This document shows positions 8,065 through 16,703 of a stretch of 64,000 nucleotides of DNA, piece after piece. Where the stretch lies: assembly GCF_028823535.1 (NCBI RefSeq), contig NZ_JAQIYM010000008.1, forward strand, positions 287,154 to 351,153, written 5' to 3'. Source of the DNA: Pseudomonas serbica. Lineage in GTDB: Bacteria > Pseudomonadota > Gammaproteobacteria > Pseudomonadales > Pseudomonadaceae. The first letter of the stretch is position 1; each line of letters opens with the position of its first letter. Under the pieces are notes generated by a model that saw only the letters and a list, made by a program, of their open reading frames with translations, did not search any database and was not told where the DNA came from. A program made the translations under genes and the position numbers.

Positions 8065-8769
8065 TCATTTAGTCAGCGGGTAAAGCTGTTCGTCGAACTG
8101 TGACAGTTTAGGAAACAGCAAGGGTTGGTCGTCGCTCAGGTGTTGCAGGCGCTGGTGGTAGTCGGCAAGGAATTCTTTGCGCGCCTCATCGCTGATGTAC
8201 GGCACATGCCACGCCACAAACGGTTCCAGCACGTCGAATCCGACGTAAGCCAGGGTGCCACGCAAAAGCGGCCGCAGCATGTCCTCCAACGGACCGTGGA
8301 TCGCCTCTTCTCCGAACATGTGCTCGCGGCCACCCAAGGTTACGGTGACCAACGCCTTCTTGCCGGCCAAGCCACCCTGGTCATAGAAACGCTTGCCGCC
8401 ATAGCAAATCCCGGACACCAGCACCCGATCTATCCAGCCCTTGAGCATCGCCGGGGTGGAGAACCAGAAGATCGGGAAGTTGAGGATCAGCAGGTCGGCC
8501 CACAGCAGCTTGTCCAGTTCGCCCTGGATGTCCGCCGCCAGGGACTGGCTTTTCACGCCCAGGCGTTGTTCCAGGGCATAGACCAGGTACTCGGGGTTTT
8601 CCCGCGAGGAGAAGTCATCGGCGCTGGCCACCGGGTTCCAGTTCATCTTGTACAGGTCGCTGACCTGCACTTCGTGGCCTTGGGCTTCAAGGGTGGCAAT
8701 GGCCTGGTCGCGCAAGGCGGCGGTGAACGATTGTGGCTCCGGGTGAGCGTGGACGATCAGTACTTTCAT
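8065..8769 (-). CDS. NAD(P)H:quinone oxidoreductase, flavodoxin-fold (NQO1/MdaB-like)
   Basis: A 234-residue flavodoxin-like protein. The N-terminus MKVLIVHAHPEPQSFTAAL is the first strand and phosphate-binding loop. LLILNFPIFWFSTPAMLKGWIDRVL and VTVTLGGREHMFG are the FMN-contact segments of NAD(P)H quinone reductases. Such enzymes carry out two-electron reduction of quinones to hydroquinones. Next to the hydroquinone dioxygenase module it probably keeps benzoquinone reduced to hydroquinone, the role PnpB plays in nitrophenol pathways although that is a different subfamily. It is only 9 bp downstream of the peptide ABC ATPase, so it may instead be read from the upstream operon. The function class is sure, the physiological substrate is inferred. 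Confidence 0.85.
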   Translation of the reverse strand: MKVLIVHAHPEPQSFTAALRDQAIATLEAQGHEVQVSDLYKMNWNPVASADDFSSRENPEYLVYALEQRLGVKSQSLAADIQGELDKLLWADLLILNFPIFWFSTPAMLKGWIDRVLVSGICYGGKRFYDQGGLAGKKALVTVTLGGREHMFGEEAIHGPLEDMLRPLLRGTLAYVGFDVLEPFVAWHVPYISDEARKEFLADYHQRLQHLSDDQPLLFPKLSQFDEQLYPLTK

Positions 8770-8778
8770 GAGGATTCC

Positions 8779-10425
8779 TTAGACTTTTTCCAGCGTAGGG
8801 TTTGAATTCGGGGTGGCGCGGCTGGCCAGCAGGCGGTCGAGCCAGTCGGGGTCCATTTGTGGTTCGGAGGAAAACAGCAGTCCGGTGTAGTCCTGGTGCG
8901 GCGGGGTGAAAATAGCACTGCGCGAGCCATGATCCACCACCCTGCCCCGTTGCATCACCAGCACTTCGTCGGCGATCGCCCGCACAGTGGCGACATCATG
9001 GGTGATGAACAGGTAGGCCACACCGAGCTGTTGCTGAATGCGGTTGAGCAGCTTGAGCACGCCTTCGGCTACCAGCTGGTCGAGGGCCGAGGTGACTTCG
9101 TCGCAGATGATCAGCTGCGGATCGGCCGCCAGGGCCCGGGCGATGCAGATCCGCTGTTTCTGCCCACCGGACAATTCACGGGGCTGGCGCTCCATGAAGG
9201 TCGCAGGATCCAGTTCGATCATCTCCAACAGCTCGGCCACCCGTGCACGCATGACCTTGCCCTTGAGCCCCAGATAGAAGGTCAGCGGCCGGCCGATGAT
9301 GTCGACGATGCGCTGGCGCGGGTTCAGCGCCGTGTCCGGGATCTGATAAATCATCTGTACACGCCGCAATTGCTCCTTGCTGCGCTGGCGGAAGTCCGCC
9401 GGCAGCGGCGCGCCGTCGTACAGCACCTGTCCGTAAGTGGGCGGCAACAACCCGGTGATCAGCCGCGCCGTCGAACTTTTACCACTGCCGGACTCGCCGA
9501 TCACCGCCAGGGTTTGCCCACGGTACAATTTCAGCGAAACGTCATGCAGCACCGGTTGCTGGCCGTAGCTGGCGCAAGCGTTGCGCAATTCCAGCAGCGG
9601 CTTCTCCTGCTGCGGCAATGCCTTGGGTTCGGTGCGGAAACTGCGCACCGCCCACAGCGACTTGGTGTAGTCCTCCTGCGGATCGCCGAGCATCTTGCGG
9701 GTTTCGGCCTCCTCTACCAGTTTACCGTGGCGCAGCACCATGATGCGGTCGGCCATCTGCGCCACCACCGCCAGGTCGTGGCTGATGTAGATCGCTGCGC
9801 TGCCGTAGGTCTTCACCGCATCGCGAATCGCCGCCAACACCTCGATCTGGGTGGTGACGTCCAGGGCGGTGGTCGGTTCGTCGAAGATGATCAGGTCCGG
9901 ATGACAGGCCATCGCCATGGCGGTCATGACTCGCTGCAACTGGCCGCCGGAGACCTGGTGCGGGTAACGCTGGCCGATCTGTTCGGGGTTGGGCAAGCGC
10001 AGCACGCGATACAGTTCCACCGCCTCGCGCATGGCCTGTTCACGGCTGATAACACCGTTTTTCACCGCCGTCTCGACATGTTGATCGATCAGGCGATGGG
10101 CCGGGTTGAACGAGGCTGCCGCACTTTGTGCGACGTAGGCGATGCGTAAACCGCGCAACTTGCGCAGGGCTTCGGGTTTGGCCTTGAGCAGGTCGATGCC
10201 GTCGAAATGCACGGTGCCACCGGTAATCTTGCAGCCATCGCGGGTATAACCCATGGCGGACAGGCCGAGGGTCGACTTGCCCGCCCCGGACTCACCGATC
10301 AGCCCCAGTACCTCGCCGCGCTGCAGGGTCAGGTCGATGCCCTTGATCAATGGATGCCAGGCGTCTTCGTAATGGCCTTCGATGTGCAGGTTGCGGATTT
10401 CCAGCAAAGGTTGGGATGTCGTCAT
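8779..10425 (-). CDS. Peptide/nickel-type ABC transporter, fused dual ATPase (DppD-DppF-like)
   Basis: A 548-residue protein with two complete ABC ATPase domains. The first has Walker A GESGAGKST, signature SGGQLQR and Walker B LIIFDEP. The second has GESGSGKSS, LSGGQKQR and LIICDEV. Most peptide transporters have two separate ATPases; here they are fused. The ATG at 10425 was chosen for its AAGGA ribosome site; an in-frame ATG 9 bp upstream would overlap the permease gene. It is the last gene of a binding protein-permease-permease-ATPase set and energises import through the two permeases. Confidence 0.92.
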   Translation of the reverse strand: MTTSQPLLEIRNLHIEGHYEDAWHPLIKGIDLTLQRGEVLGLIGESGAGKSTLGLSAMGYTRDGCKITGGTVHFDGIDLLKAKPEALRKLRGLRIAYVAQSAAASFNPAHRLIDQHVETAVKNGVISREQAMREAVELYRVLRLPNPEQIGQRYPHQVSGGQLQRVMTAMAMACHPDLIIFDEPTTALDVTTQIEVLAAIRDAVKTYGSAAIYISHDLAVVAQMADRIMVLRHGKLVEEAETRKMLGDPQEDYTKSLWAVRSFRTEPKALPQQEKPLLELRNACASYGQQPVLHDVSLKLYRGQTLAVIGESGSGKSSTARLITGLLPPTYGQVLYDGAPLPADFRQRSKEQLRRVQMIYQIPDTALNPRQRIVDIIGRPLTFYLGLKGKVMRARVAELLEMIELDPATFMERQPRELSGGQKQRICIARALAADPQLIICDEVTSALDQLVAEGVLKLLNRIQQQLGVAYLFITHDVATVRAIADEVLVMQRGRVVDHGSRSAIFTPPHQDYTGLLFSSEPQMDPDWLDRLLASRATPNSNPTLEKV

Positions 10426-10427
10426 GT

Positions 10428-11255
10428 TCAGCATTCCTTGAGGCCGCTGGATTTGTGCAGCATCCAGTCGACGACGAAGTTGACGCTGACCGTGATCAAG
10501 GCCACGGCCAGGGCGGGCAGTAATGGACTGATGTCGCCAAAGGTAATCAGTACGGCGTTGTCGCGCACCATGCTGCCCCAGTCGGCGGTGGGCGGCTGGA
10601 TGCCCAGGCCGAGGAACGACAGCGCACTGATGAACAGGAACACGAAGCAGAAACGCAGGCCGAATTCGGCAATCAGCGGCGCCGCAGCGTTGGGCAGTAC
10701 CTCGCGGGTCACCAGCCAGCACAAGCCTTCACCGCGCAGACGCGCGGCTTCGACGAAGTCCTGCACCACCACGTTCATCGCCACCGCCCGGGACAGGCGA
10801 AACACCCGGGTCGCATCCAGCAGCGCGATCACCAGTACCAGCGACGTCGCATTGGTGCCAACCACACTGAGAATCAGCAAGGCGAAGATCAGCTGTGGAA
10901 TGGCCATCAGGATGTCCACCACCCGCGACAGGCCCTGGTCAATGGCACCGCCCTTGATCGCTGCGACCAGCCCGCAGGTACCACCGAGCAGGAACGCCAG
11001 CACCGTGGTCAGGAAGGCAATGCCCAGGGTGTTGCGCGCGCCATAGACCAGGCGGCTAAACATGTCGCGGCCCAGGTTATCGGTGCCCAACAGGAACTGC
11101 CCGCCCCAGGGTGCGAAGCCCTCGCCCACCACCTGGGTTTCGCCGAACGGCGCCAATACCTCGGCGAACAGCGCCACCAGGATGTACACAACGATCACCA
11201 GCATGCCGAACTGCGCACTTAGCGGTGCCCGGAGCAAAGTTTTAAGCAGGCTCAT
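10428..11255 (-). CDS. Peptide-type ABC transporter permease (DppC-like)
   Basis: A 275-residue inner-membrane permease of the oligopeptide/nickel family. It has an N-terminal membrane segment (FGMLVIVVYILVALFAEVLAP), five further hydrophobic segments and the cytoplasmic EAA loop (EAARLRGEGLCWLVTREVLPN) that contacts the ATPase. The motif LLGTDNLGRDMFSRLVYGAR near residue 50 is typical of DppC/OppC. It starts 3 bp after the DppB-like gene and ends 2 bp before the ATPase start, so the three are translationally linked. Confidence 0.92.
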   Translation of the reverse strand: MSLLKTLLRAPLSAQFGMLVIVVYILVALFAEVLAPFGETQVVGEGFAPWGGQFLLGTDNLGRDMFSRLVYGARNTLGIAFLTTVLAFLLGGTCGLVAAIKGGAIDQGLSRVVDILMAIPQLIFALLILSVVGTNATSLVLVIALLDATRVFRLSRAVAMNVVVQDFVEAARLRGEGLCWLVTREVLPNAAAPLIAEFGLRFCFVFLFISALSFLGLGIQPPTADWGSMVRDNAVLITFGDISPLLPALAVALITVSVNFVVDWMLHKSSGLKEC

Positions 11256-11258
11256 GAT

Positions 11259-12218
11259 CTACCCCTTTGGATGCATCAGGCGTGGGTTGCTGGCAATCGA
11301 CAGCACGTCGGCACTGGTATTGAGCAGGATGTAGGTGGCGGCAAAGATCAGGCTGCAGGCCTGCACCACCGGGATGTCACGCTTGGCCACCGAGTCCACC
11401 AACAACTGGCCCAGGCCCGGATAGACGAACACCACCTCGACCACCACCACGCCGACCACCAGGTACGCCAGGTTCAGCGCCACCACGTTGACGATCGGCG
11501 CCAGGGCGTTGGGCAAGGCATGGCGGAAAATGATCCGCGACTGGCTGATGCCCTTGAGCCGGGCCATTTCAATGTAGGGGCTGGCCAGCAGGTTGATCAG
11601 GGAGGCGCGGGTCATGCGCATCATCTGCGCGATTACCACCAGGCTCAGGGTCGCTACCGGCAGCACCGAGCGCTCCAGTACCTCACCCAGCGAGGCGTTC
11701 GGCGAGAGATTGGAAATGCTCGGGAACCAGTTGAGCTTCACCGCGAACACCAGGATCAGGATGTAGGCGACGAAGAACTCGGGGAACGATACCGCGCTGA
11801 GGGCCGAGGTGTTGAGCAGACGGTCGAACCAGCTGTTGCGGTACAGCGCCGCGAGCATCCCCAGCAATAACGCCAGCGGTACCGAGACCATGGCTGCCAG
11901 CAAGGCCAGGCTGAAGGTGTTGCCCAGGCGACTGCCGACCAGATCGGCGATCGGCCGCTGGTTGGCCAGCGACACGCCCAGGTCGCCGTGCAGCAATTGC
12001 CAGATCCAGTGGCCGAAACGGGTCAGGGGCGGCAGGTCCAGGCCCAGTTGGGCGCGGTAGGCCGCCACGGTTTCCGGGGTGGCGGACTGGCCGAGCATGG
12101 CCTGGGCGATATCGCCCGGGAGCAGCCCGACGGCGAGGAAGATGATCACTGAAACGGCGAATAGCGATAACAGGCCCAATGCCAGGCGCTGCCCTAACAG
12201 CTTGAAAATACTTCTCAT
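11259..12218 (-). CDS. Peptide-type ABC transporter permease (DppB-like)
   Basis: A 319-residue inner-membrane permease of the DppB/OppB family. The N-terminal segment LALGLLSLFAVSVIIFLAVGLLPGD and six predicted membrane segments are visible, with the EAA loop near EMARLKGISQSRIIFRHALPNA. The ATG at 12218 follows AAGGA at good spacing. The longer upstream open frame is translated REPIN sequence and was excluded. The REPIN at 12268-12352 separates it from the binding-protein gene, and may lower expression of the permeases relative to that gene. Confidence 0.92.
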   Translation of the reverse strand: MRSIFKLLGQRLALGLLSLFAVSVIIFLAVGLLPGDIAQAMLGQSATPETVAAYRAQLGLDLPPLTRFGHWIWQLLHGDLGVSLANQRPIADLVGSRLGNTFSLALLAAMVSVPLALLLGMLAALYRNSWFDRLLNTSALSAVSFPEFFVAYILILVFAVKLNWFPSISNLSPNASLGEVLERSVLPVATLSLVVIAQMMRMTRASLINLLASPYIEMARLKGISQSRIIFRHALPNALAPIVNVVALNLAYLVVGVVVVEVVFVYPGLGQLLVDSVAKRDIPVVQACSLIFAATYILLNTSADVLSIASNPRLMHPKG

Positions 12219-12267
12219 CGTGCAATTCCTTGAAATGGACACGCCAGTGGCGGCTGCGAACCGCACC

Positions 12268-12352
12268 TGTAGGAGCCGGCTTGCCGGCGAAGGCGACCTT
12301 GAGCCTTGCATCGGCAATTCAGACGCCTTCGCCGGCAAGCCGGCTCCTACAG
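12268..12352. repeat. REPIN inside the ABC transporter operon
   Basis: Perfectly matched arms of the TGTAGGAGCCGGCTTGCCGGCGAAGG type flank a spacer of about 35 bp. It lies between the binding-protein and permease genes. In many ABC operons a hairpin at this place stabilises the upstream message and sets a higher dose of binding protein; that role here is inference. Confidence 0.9.
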
Positions 12353-12376
12353 AGGATCTTCAGCGCCTCAGGGGGG

Positions 12377-13978
12377 TTACGCCTGCCACCAGCGCTCGAT
12401 GACGCGCAAGCCGTCGAGTTCGCCGTACGGCGCGGTCTGTCCGCCGTGAGCGACCTTGTTGGAACGCGCCGCCACCGAGCTGGCGAACAGCGGCACGATC
12501 GCCCCGCCGTCATCGCGGCACAGCGCCTGCATTTCGTTGTACATCTCGCGGCGCAGCGGCTCGTTCATTTCGCCCCGGGCAGCGTTGAGCAGCTGGTTGA
12601 AACGCGGGTTGTCCCAATGGGTTTCGTTCCACGCCGCGCCCTTGGCGTAGCCGATGCTGAACATGCGGTCGGCGGTCAGGCTGCTGTACCAGAACGAAGT
12701 GGTGAAGGGTTGCTTCATCCACACGTTGGAGAAAAAGCCGTCGGCGGGCTCGCGCACCACGTCGATGTCGATCCCCGCCGCACGCGCCTGCTCCTTGAAC
12801 AGCACCGAGGCATCCACTGCCCCGGTGTACGCCGCGTCGGAGGCCTGCAGGCGGACCTTGAGCGAATCCAGGCCGGCCTGCTTGAGGTGAAAGCGCGCCT
12901 TGTCCGGGTCGTAGGTGCGTTGTTCCAGCGCCGTATTGATGAAGCGGCTGCCGGGCTGGATCGGGTGATCGTTGCCCACCAGGCCATAGCCGTACAGCAC
13001 CGACGCCAGCAGGGTTTCGCGGTTGATCGCGTGCTTCATCGCCAGGCGCACGTCGTTGTTCTGGAACACCTGGCTGTCGGTGAGCATCGGGAAGGTGTAG
13101 TGCTGGGCGCCCTTGGTTTCCTCGATGACCAGGTTCGGGTTGCGCTTGAGCAGCGCCACGGTCTTGAGGTCGACCTTGTTGATCACGTCCACTTGCCCGG
13201 TGACCAGTGCATTGACCCGTGCCGCGCCGTCGGCAATGGCGATCAACTCGGCGCTGGCGAAGTGTGCCCGTCCTGCTTTCCAGTAGTCCGGGCTGCGTTC
13301 CAGGTTCATGCGCACGCCCGGCTCGAAGTCCTTGAGACGATAACCGCCGGTGCCGACGCCTGACTGCCAGTCCGGGGTGCCGTCCTTGCTCGGCATGATC
13401 ACCAGGTGATAATCGGCGACCACATAGGAAAAATCGGCGTTGCCCGAGTGCAGCTCGAACACCACGCTGTCGCCGCCATTGGCACTGACCTTGGCCACGT
13501 CACCCAGCACGGTCTTGGCCGCCGAGGTGGATTTCTCGCCCAGATGATGCTGGATCGAGGCCACCACGTCGTCGGCGGTGAGGCTCTTGCCGTTGTGGAA
13601 GGTCACGCCCTGGCGCAATTTGAAGGTCCAGACACGCGCGTCGGGGGTTGAGGTCCAGCTTTCGGCCAGCTCAGGGATCGCCGAGCCGTCCACGGCAATT
13701 TCAGTCAGGGTGTTATAGACCGCCGAGAAGCCGACGAAGGTAAAGGTATCGCTCCACGACCCCGGATCCTTGGAGTCGGTGGTGCTGCCTCCGGCCAGGC
13801 CCAGGCGCAGCACGCCACCGGCTTTTGGCGTCGATTCCGCCGCCATGGCGCCTAATGGCAGGCCCATGGAGAACGCCCCGGCCAGCGCCGCCGCTGCTGC
13901 ACTGTATTTGAGGAAGTCCCGACGCGGGAAGCTGAATTCATGGTTCGCCTGAGTAATCTTGTTTTTGTTATCGCTCAT
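12377..13978 (-). CDS. Periplasmic peptide/opine-type substrate-binding protein (SBP family 5)
   Basis: A 533-residue family 5 solute-binding protein with a Tat signal (FPRRDFLKYSAAAAALAG) in residues 17-45. The motifs VYNTLTEI and PELAESW and the signature VWTFKLRQGVTFHNGKSL near residue 120 are typical of DppA/OppA proteins. The ATG at 13978 has AGGGGC upstream. Family members bind peptides, opines, glutathione, nickel or guanidino and aromatic compounds, so the ligand cannot be named. Position directly after aruI, aruH and an aldehyde dehydrogenase makes an arginine-containing peptide, an arginine opine or a guanidino compound plausible. A hairpin at 14032-14051 lies upstream. Confidence 0.9.
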   Translation of the reverse strand: MSDNKNKITQANHEFSFPRRDFLKYSAAAAALAGAFSMGLPLGAMAAESTPKAGGVLRLGLAGGSTTDSKDPGSWSDTFTFVGFSAVYNTLTEIAVDGSAIPELAESWTSTPDARVWTFKLRQGVTFHNGKSLTADDVVASIQHHLGEKSTSAAKTVLGDVAKVSANGGDSVVFELHSGNADFSYVVADYHLVIMPSKDGTPDWQSGVGTGGYRLKDFEPGVRMNLERSPDYWKAGRAHFASAELIAIADGAARVNALVTGQVDVINKVDLKTVALLKRNPNLVIEETKGAQHYTFPMLTDSQVFQNNDVRLAMKHAINRETLLASVLYGYGLVGNDHPIQPGSRFINTALEQRTYDPDKARFHLKQAGLDSLKVRLQASDAAYTGAVDASVLFKEQARAAGIDIDVVREPADGFFSNVWMKQPFTTSFWYSSLTADRMFSIGYAKGAAWNETHWDNPRFNQLLNAARGEMNEPLRREMYNEMQALCRDDGGAIVPLFASSVAARSNKVAHGGQTAPYGELDGLRVIERWWQA

Positions 13979-14031
13979 TGCATTGCCCCTGATCAAAAGC
14001 TAATGGAATACCGGTTCAAAACCACGCAAGA

Positions 14032-14051
14032 CACCGGGCCAGGGCCCGGTG
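14032..14051 (-). terminator. Hairpin between aldehyde dehydrogenase and binding-protein genes
   Basis: A 9-bp perfect inverted repeat (CACCGGGCC, 2-base gap, GGCCCGGTG) lies 26 bp beyond the aldehyde dehydrogenase stop. On the minus strand a TTTT run comes only after about 11 further bases, so termination may be partial. Confidence 0.45.
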
Positions 14052-14076
14052 CGCACAACCTCTGAATCGCCAACAG

Positions 14077-15492
14077 TCACACCTGGATCGCCTTCACTTC
14101 GACGAATTCATTGAGCCCCTCTTCCCCCCATTCACGTCCGTTGCCCGATTGTTTGTAGCCGCCGAACGGCGCCTGGTAATTGAATGCCGCGCCGTTGACA
14201 AAACACTGGCCCGCCCGCAGTTGTCGGCCCAATTGCAGGGCGCGCTCGGCATTGCCGGCCCAGACGCCGCTGGACAGGCCGAACGGTGAGTCATTGGCCA
14301 GCTGGATCGCCTGCGCCTCATCGGCATAGGGGATCAGGCACAACACCGGGCCGAAGATTTCTTCCTGGGCGATGCGCATGCGGTTGTCGACGTCGGCAAA
14401 CAGCGTCGGGCTGACGTAATAACCCCGTTCGAACGCCGCGGCCGAATCGCCGCCGCACAGCAACCGTGCGCCTTCCTGCTGGCCGACCTTGATGTAATCG
14501 AGCACGGTACGGCGCTGCCCGGCCGAACACATGGGCCCGAGGAAACTTTGCGGGTCGAGGGGGTCGCCCAGCTTCAGGCCCAGGGTTTCGGCCAGCGCCA
14601 GTTCCACCGCTTCGGCATAGCGGCTGGCCGGCAGCAGCATGCGGGTCAGCGCCGTGCAGGTCTGGCCGGAGTTGATCATCACGTCCTGCACGCCATAACG
14701 CACCGCAGCGGCCAGGTCGGCGTCCTCGGCGATCAGCAGCGGCGACTTTCCGCCCAGCTCCAGGCACACGCGCTTGACCGAAGGCGCCGCCGCTTGCGCG
14801 ACCCGCACCCCGGCGCCGGTGGAACCGGTGAACGACACCATGTCCACGTCCGGGTGTTTGGCCAACGCTTCGCCGACTTTCGAACCGGGTCCGCTGACCA
14901 GGTTGAACACCCCGGCCGGCAGGCCGATGGCCTCGATCATCTGCGCCAGTAAAAAGGCGTGCAGCGGCGTTTCCTGGCTCGGCTTGACCACCACCGTGCA
15001 CCCGGCGGCCAGGGCCGGCGCGAGTTTGCCGATCAACTGGTGCAGCGGGTAATTCCACGGATTGATGAACGCACAGACGCCCACCGCCTCGCGAATCACC
15101 AGCGAGTTGCCGACCTCGCGCACTTCGTCCATCAGGCCGGCGAGTTCGACGTACTGCTCAAGGCCCATGATCGGCCCGTCCACCTGCACCGAGCGGCACC
15201 ACTGCACCGGCATCCCCAGTTCAGTGGTGATCACCGCGGCCATTTCATCGGCGCGGGCGCGCAGTTGTTCGGCCAGTGCGCGGATGTAGCCGGCACGCAC
15301 GCTCGACGGCGTCCGCGACCACGGGCCAAAGGCCCTGCGGGCAGCGGCCACGGCCTTGTCGACATCGCGTTCATCGCCCAGCGGCACGCTGCCGGCCACT
15401 TCCTCGGTGGCCGGGTTGATCACCTCGGCGATGCCCTGGCCCGATGGGGTTGACCAGCGTCCATCGATAAACAGTGCCTTGTGGTTAAGCAT
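14077..15492 (-). CDS. Aldehyde dehydrogenase, candidate 4-guanidinobutyraldehyde dehydrogenase
   Basis: A 471-residue NAD(P)-dependent aldehyde dehydrogenase starting MLNHKALFIDGRW. It has NPWNYPLHQ, FTGSTGAGV, CLELGGKSPL with the general base Glu, and the nucleophile Cys in NSGQTCTAL. Its start overlaps the end of aruH by 8 bp, so it is translated with it. AruH and AruI convert arginine to 4-guanidinobutyraldehyde, so this enzyme most likely oxidises that aldehyde to 4-guanidinobutyrate, a step done in P. aeruginosa by the unlinked KauB. The family is certain; the substrate comes from operon context. Confidence 0.88.
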   Translation of the reverse strand: MLNHKALFIDGRWSTPSGQGIAEVINPATEEVAGSVPLGDERDVDKAVAAARRAFGPWSRTPSSVRAGYIRALAEQLRARADEMAAVITTELGMPVQWCRSVQVDGPIMGLEQYVELAGLMDEVREVGNSLVIREAVGVCAFINPWNYPLHQLIGKLAPALAAGCTVVVKPSQETPLHAFLLAQMIEAIGLPAGVFNLVSGPGSKVGEALAKHPDVDMVSFTGSTGAGVRVAQAAAPSVKRVCLELGGKSPLLIAEDADLAAAVRYGVQDVMINSGQTCTALTRMLLPASRYAEAVELALAETLGLKLGDPLDPQSFLGPMCSAGQRRTVLDYIKVGQQEGARLLCGGDSAAAFERGYYVSPTLFADVDNRMRIAQEEIFGPVLCLIPYADEAQAIQLANDSPFGLSSGVWAGNAERALQLGRQLRAGQCFVNGAAFNYQAPFGGYKQSGNGREWGEEGLNEFVEVKAIQV

Positions 15493-16675
15493 GCGGCTGA
15501 GCCTCCATCAGTTCATGGGCACAACGGGCGATGCGCTGGCAGGCATCGCGCAGCGGTTCAGCGCCAACCACCAGGCCGAGGCGAATGTGCCCCGCCGCAC
15601 TCGGTCCGAAAGCTTCACCGGCCAGCACCGACACACCGTGGCGATCGAGCAGGCGATCGGCGAATGCCTGGGCGCTGAGCCCGGTTTCGCGGATATCGAC
15701 CATCACGAACATCCCGCCGTCGGGTTTCAGGGCGCGCACGCCGGGACAATCGGCCAGGCTCTCGCACACCAGGTCGCGGCGCTGGCGATAGGCTTCGCGC
15801 ATGGCCTCCAGTTCCGGCAGGTTGCTTTGCAGCGCCACCACCGCGGCGTCCTGGATGAAGTCCGGGGAGCCGTAGAGCATGCACAGCGCAAGGTTTTCCA
15901 GGTGCGCGGTCAGGGACGGCGACGCCACCACCCAACCGACACGCCAACCGGTCATGGCATGGGATTTCGACAGGCTGTTGAGGGTCGCGGTGCGCTCGGC
16001 CATGCCCGGCAGGCTCGCCGGGCTGACGTGCTCGCCCTCGAACAGCAGCTCGCTGTAGACCTCGTCGGAAATCAGCCACAGGTCGTGGGCGATGCACAGT
16101 TCCGCCAGGGCTTGCCAGGTGCTGCGCGGCAGGCTTGCACCTGACGGGTTGTGCGGACTGTTCAGCGCCAGTGCGCGGGTACGCGGGGTGATGCGCGCGG
16201 CGACGTCTTCGGGCAGTACCCGAAAACCGTTCTCGGAACGCACCGGCACCGGCACCACCTTGGCACCGCATGCGCCGAACACCGCCTCGTAGGTGACGTA
16301 CATCGGCTCGGCGACTATCACTTCATCGCCCGGATTGAGCACGCACTGGGCCACGCAGAACAGCGCGCACTGCGCCCCGGCAAGCACCGTGACCTCATCG
16401 GCCGAAACGACCTGGCCGCTGCGTTGCTGATGGCGCCGGGCGATGGCTTCGCGCAAGGCGCGCTTGCCGCGCACCTCGGCGTAATGGGTGTTGCCGGCCA
16501 GGAGGCTGTCGATGGCGCCTTGGACGATGGGTTGTGGCGTGTCGAAATCGGGGTCGCCCACGGACAGCAGCAGGATGTCTTCGCCCTGCTCTCGCATCGC
16601 CAGTGCGCGGTAGTGAATATCCCAGGCGGCGGCACCGTCACCGGCGATACGTTGGGTCAGATCGGAAAAGCGCAT
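15485..16675 (-). CDS. aruH: Arginine:pyruvate transaminase AruH
   Basis: A 396-residue class I/II PLP aminotransferase recognised as AruH. It begins MRFSDLTQRIAGDGAAAWD, has LALNSPHNPSGASLPRSTW (PLP and substrate contacts), the PLP lysine in SLSKSHAMTGWRVGW, and the C-terminal SAAGHIRLGL with the substrate carboxylate-binding Arg. It transfers the alpha-amino group of L-arginine to pyruvate, giving 2-ketoarginine and alanine, the first step of the arginine transaminase pathway. It follows aruI by 28 bp and overlaps the aldehyde dehydrogenase, a logical pathway order. Cytoplasmic. Expression is expected to depend on the AruR/AruS-like system encoded upstream. Confidence 0.93.
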   Translation of the reverse strand: MRFSDLTQRIAGDGAAAWDIHYRALAMREQGEDILLLSVGDPDFDTPQPIVQGAIDSLLAGNTHYAEVRGKRALREAIARRHQQRSGQVVSADEVTVLAGAQCALFCVAQCVLNPGDEVIVAEPMYVTYEAVFGACGAKVVPVPVRSENGFRVLPEDVAARITPRTRALALNSPHNPSGASLPRSTWQALAELCIAHDLWLISDEVYSELLFEGEHVSPASLPGMAERTATLNSLSKSHAMTGWRVGWVVASPSLTAHLENLALCMLYGSPDFIQDAAVVALQSNLPELEAMREAYRQRRDLVCESLADCPGVRALKPDGGMFVMVDIRETGLSAQAFADRLLDRHGVSVLAGEAFGPSAAGHIRLGLVVGAEPLRDACQRIARCAHELMEAQPHA

Positions 16676-16703
16676 GGCCCTACTCCCTCTAAAAAGTTGA
16701 ACC

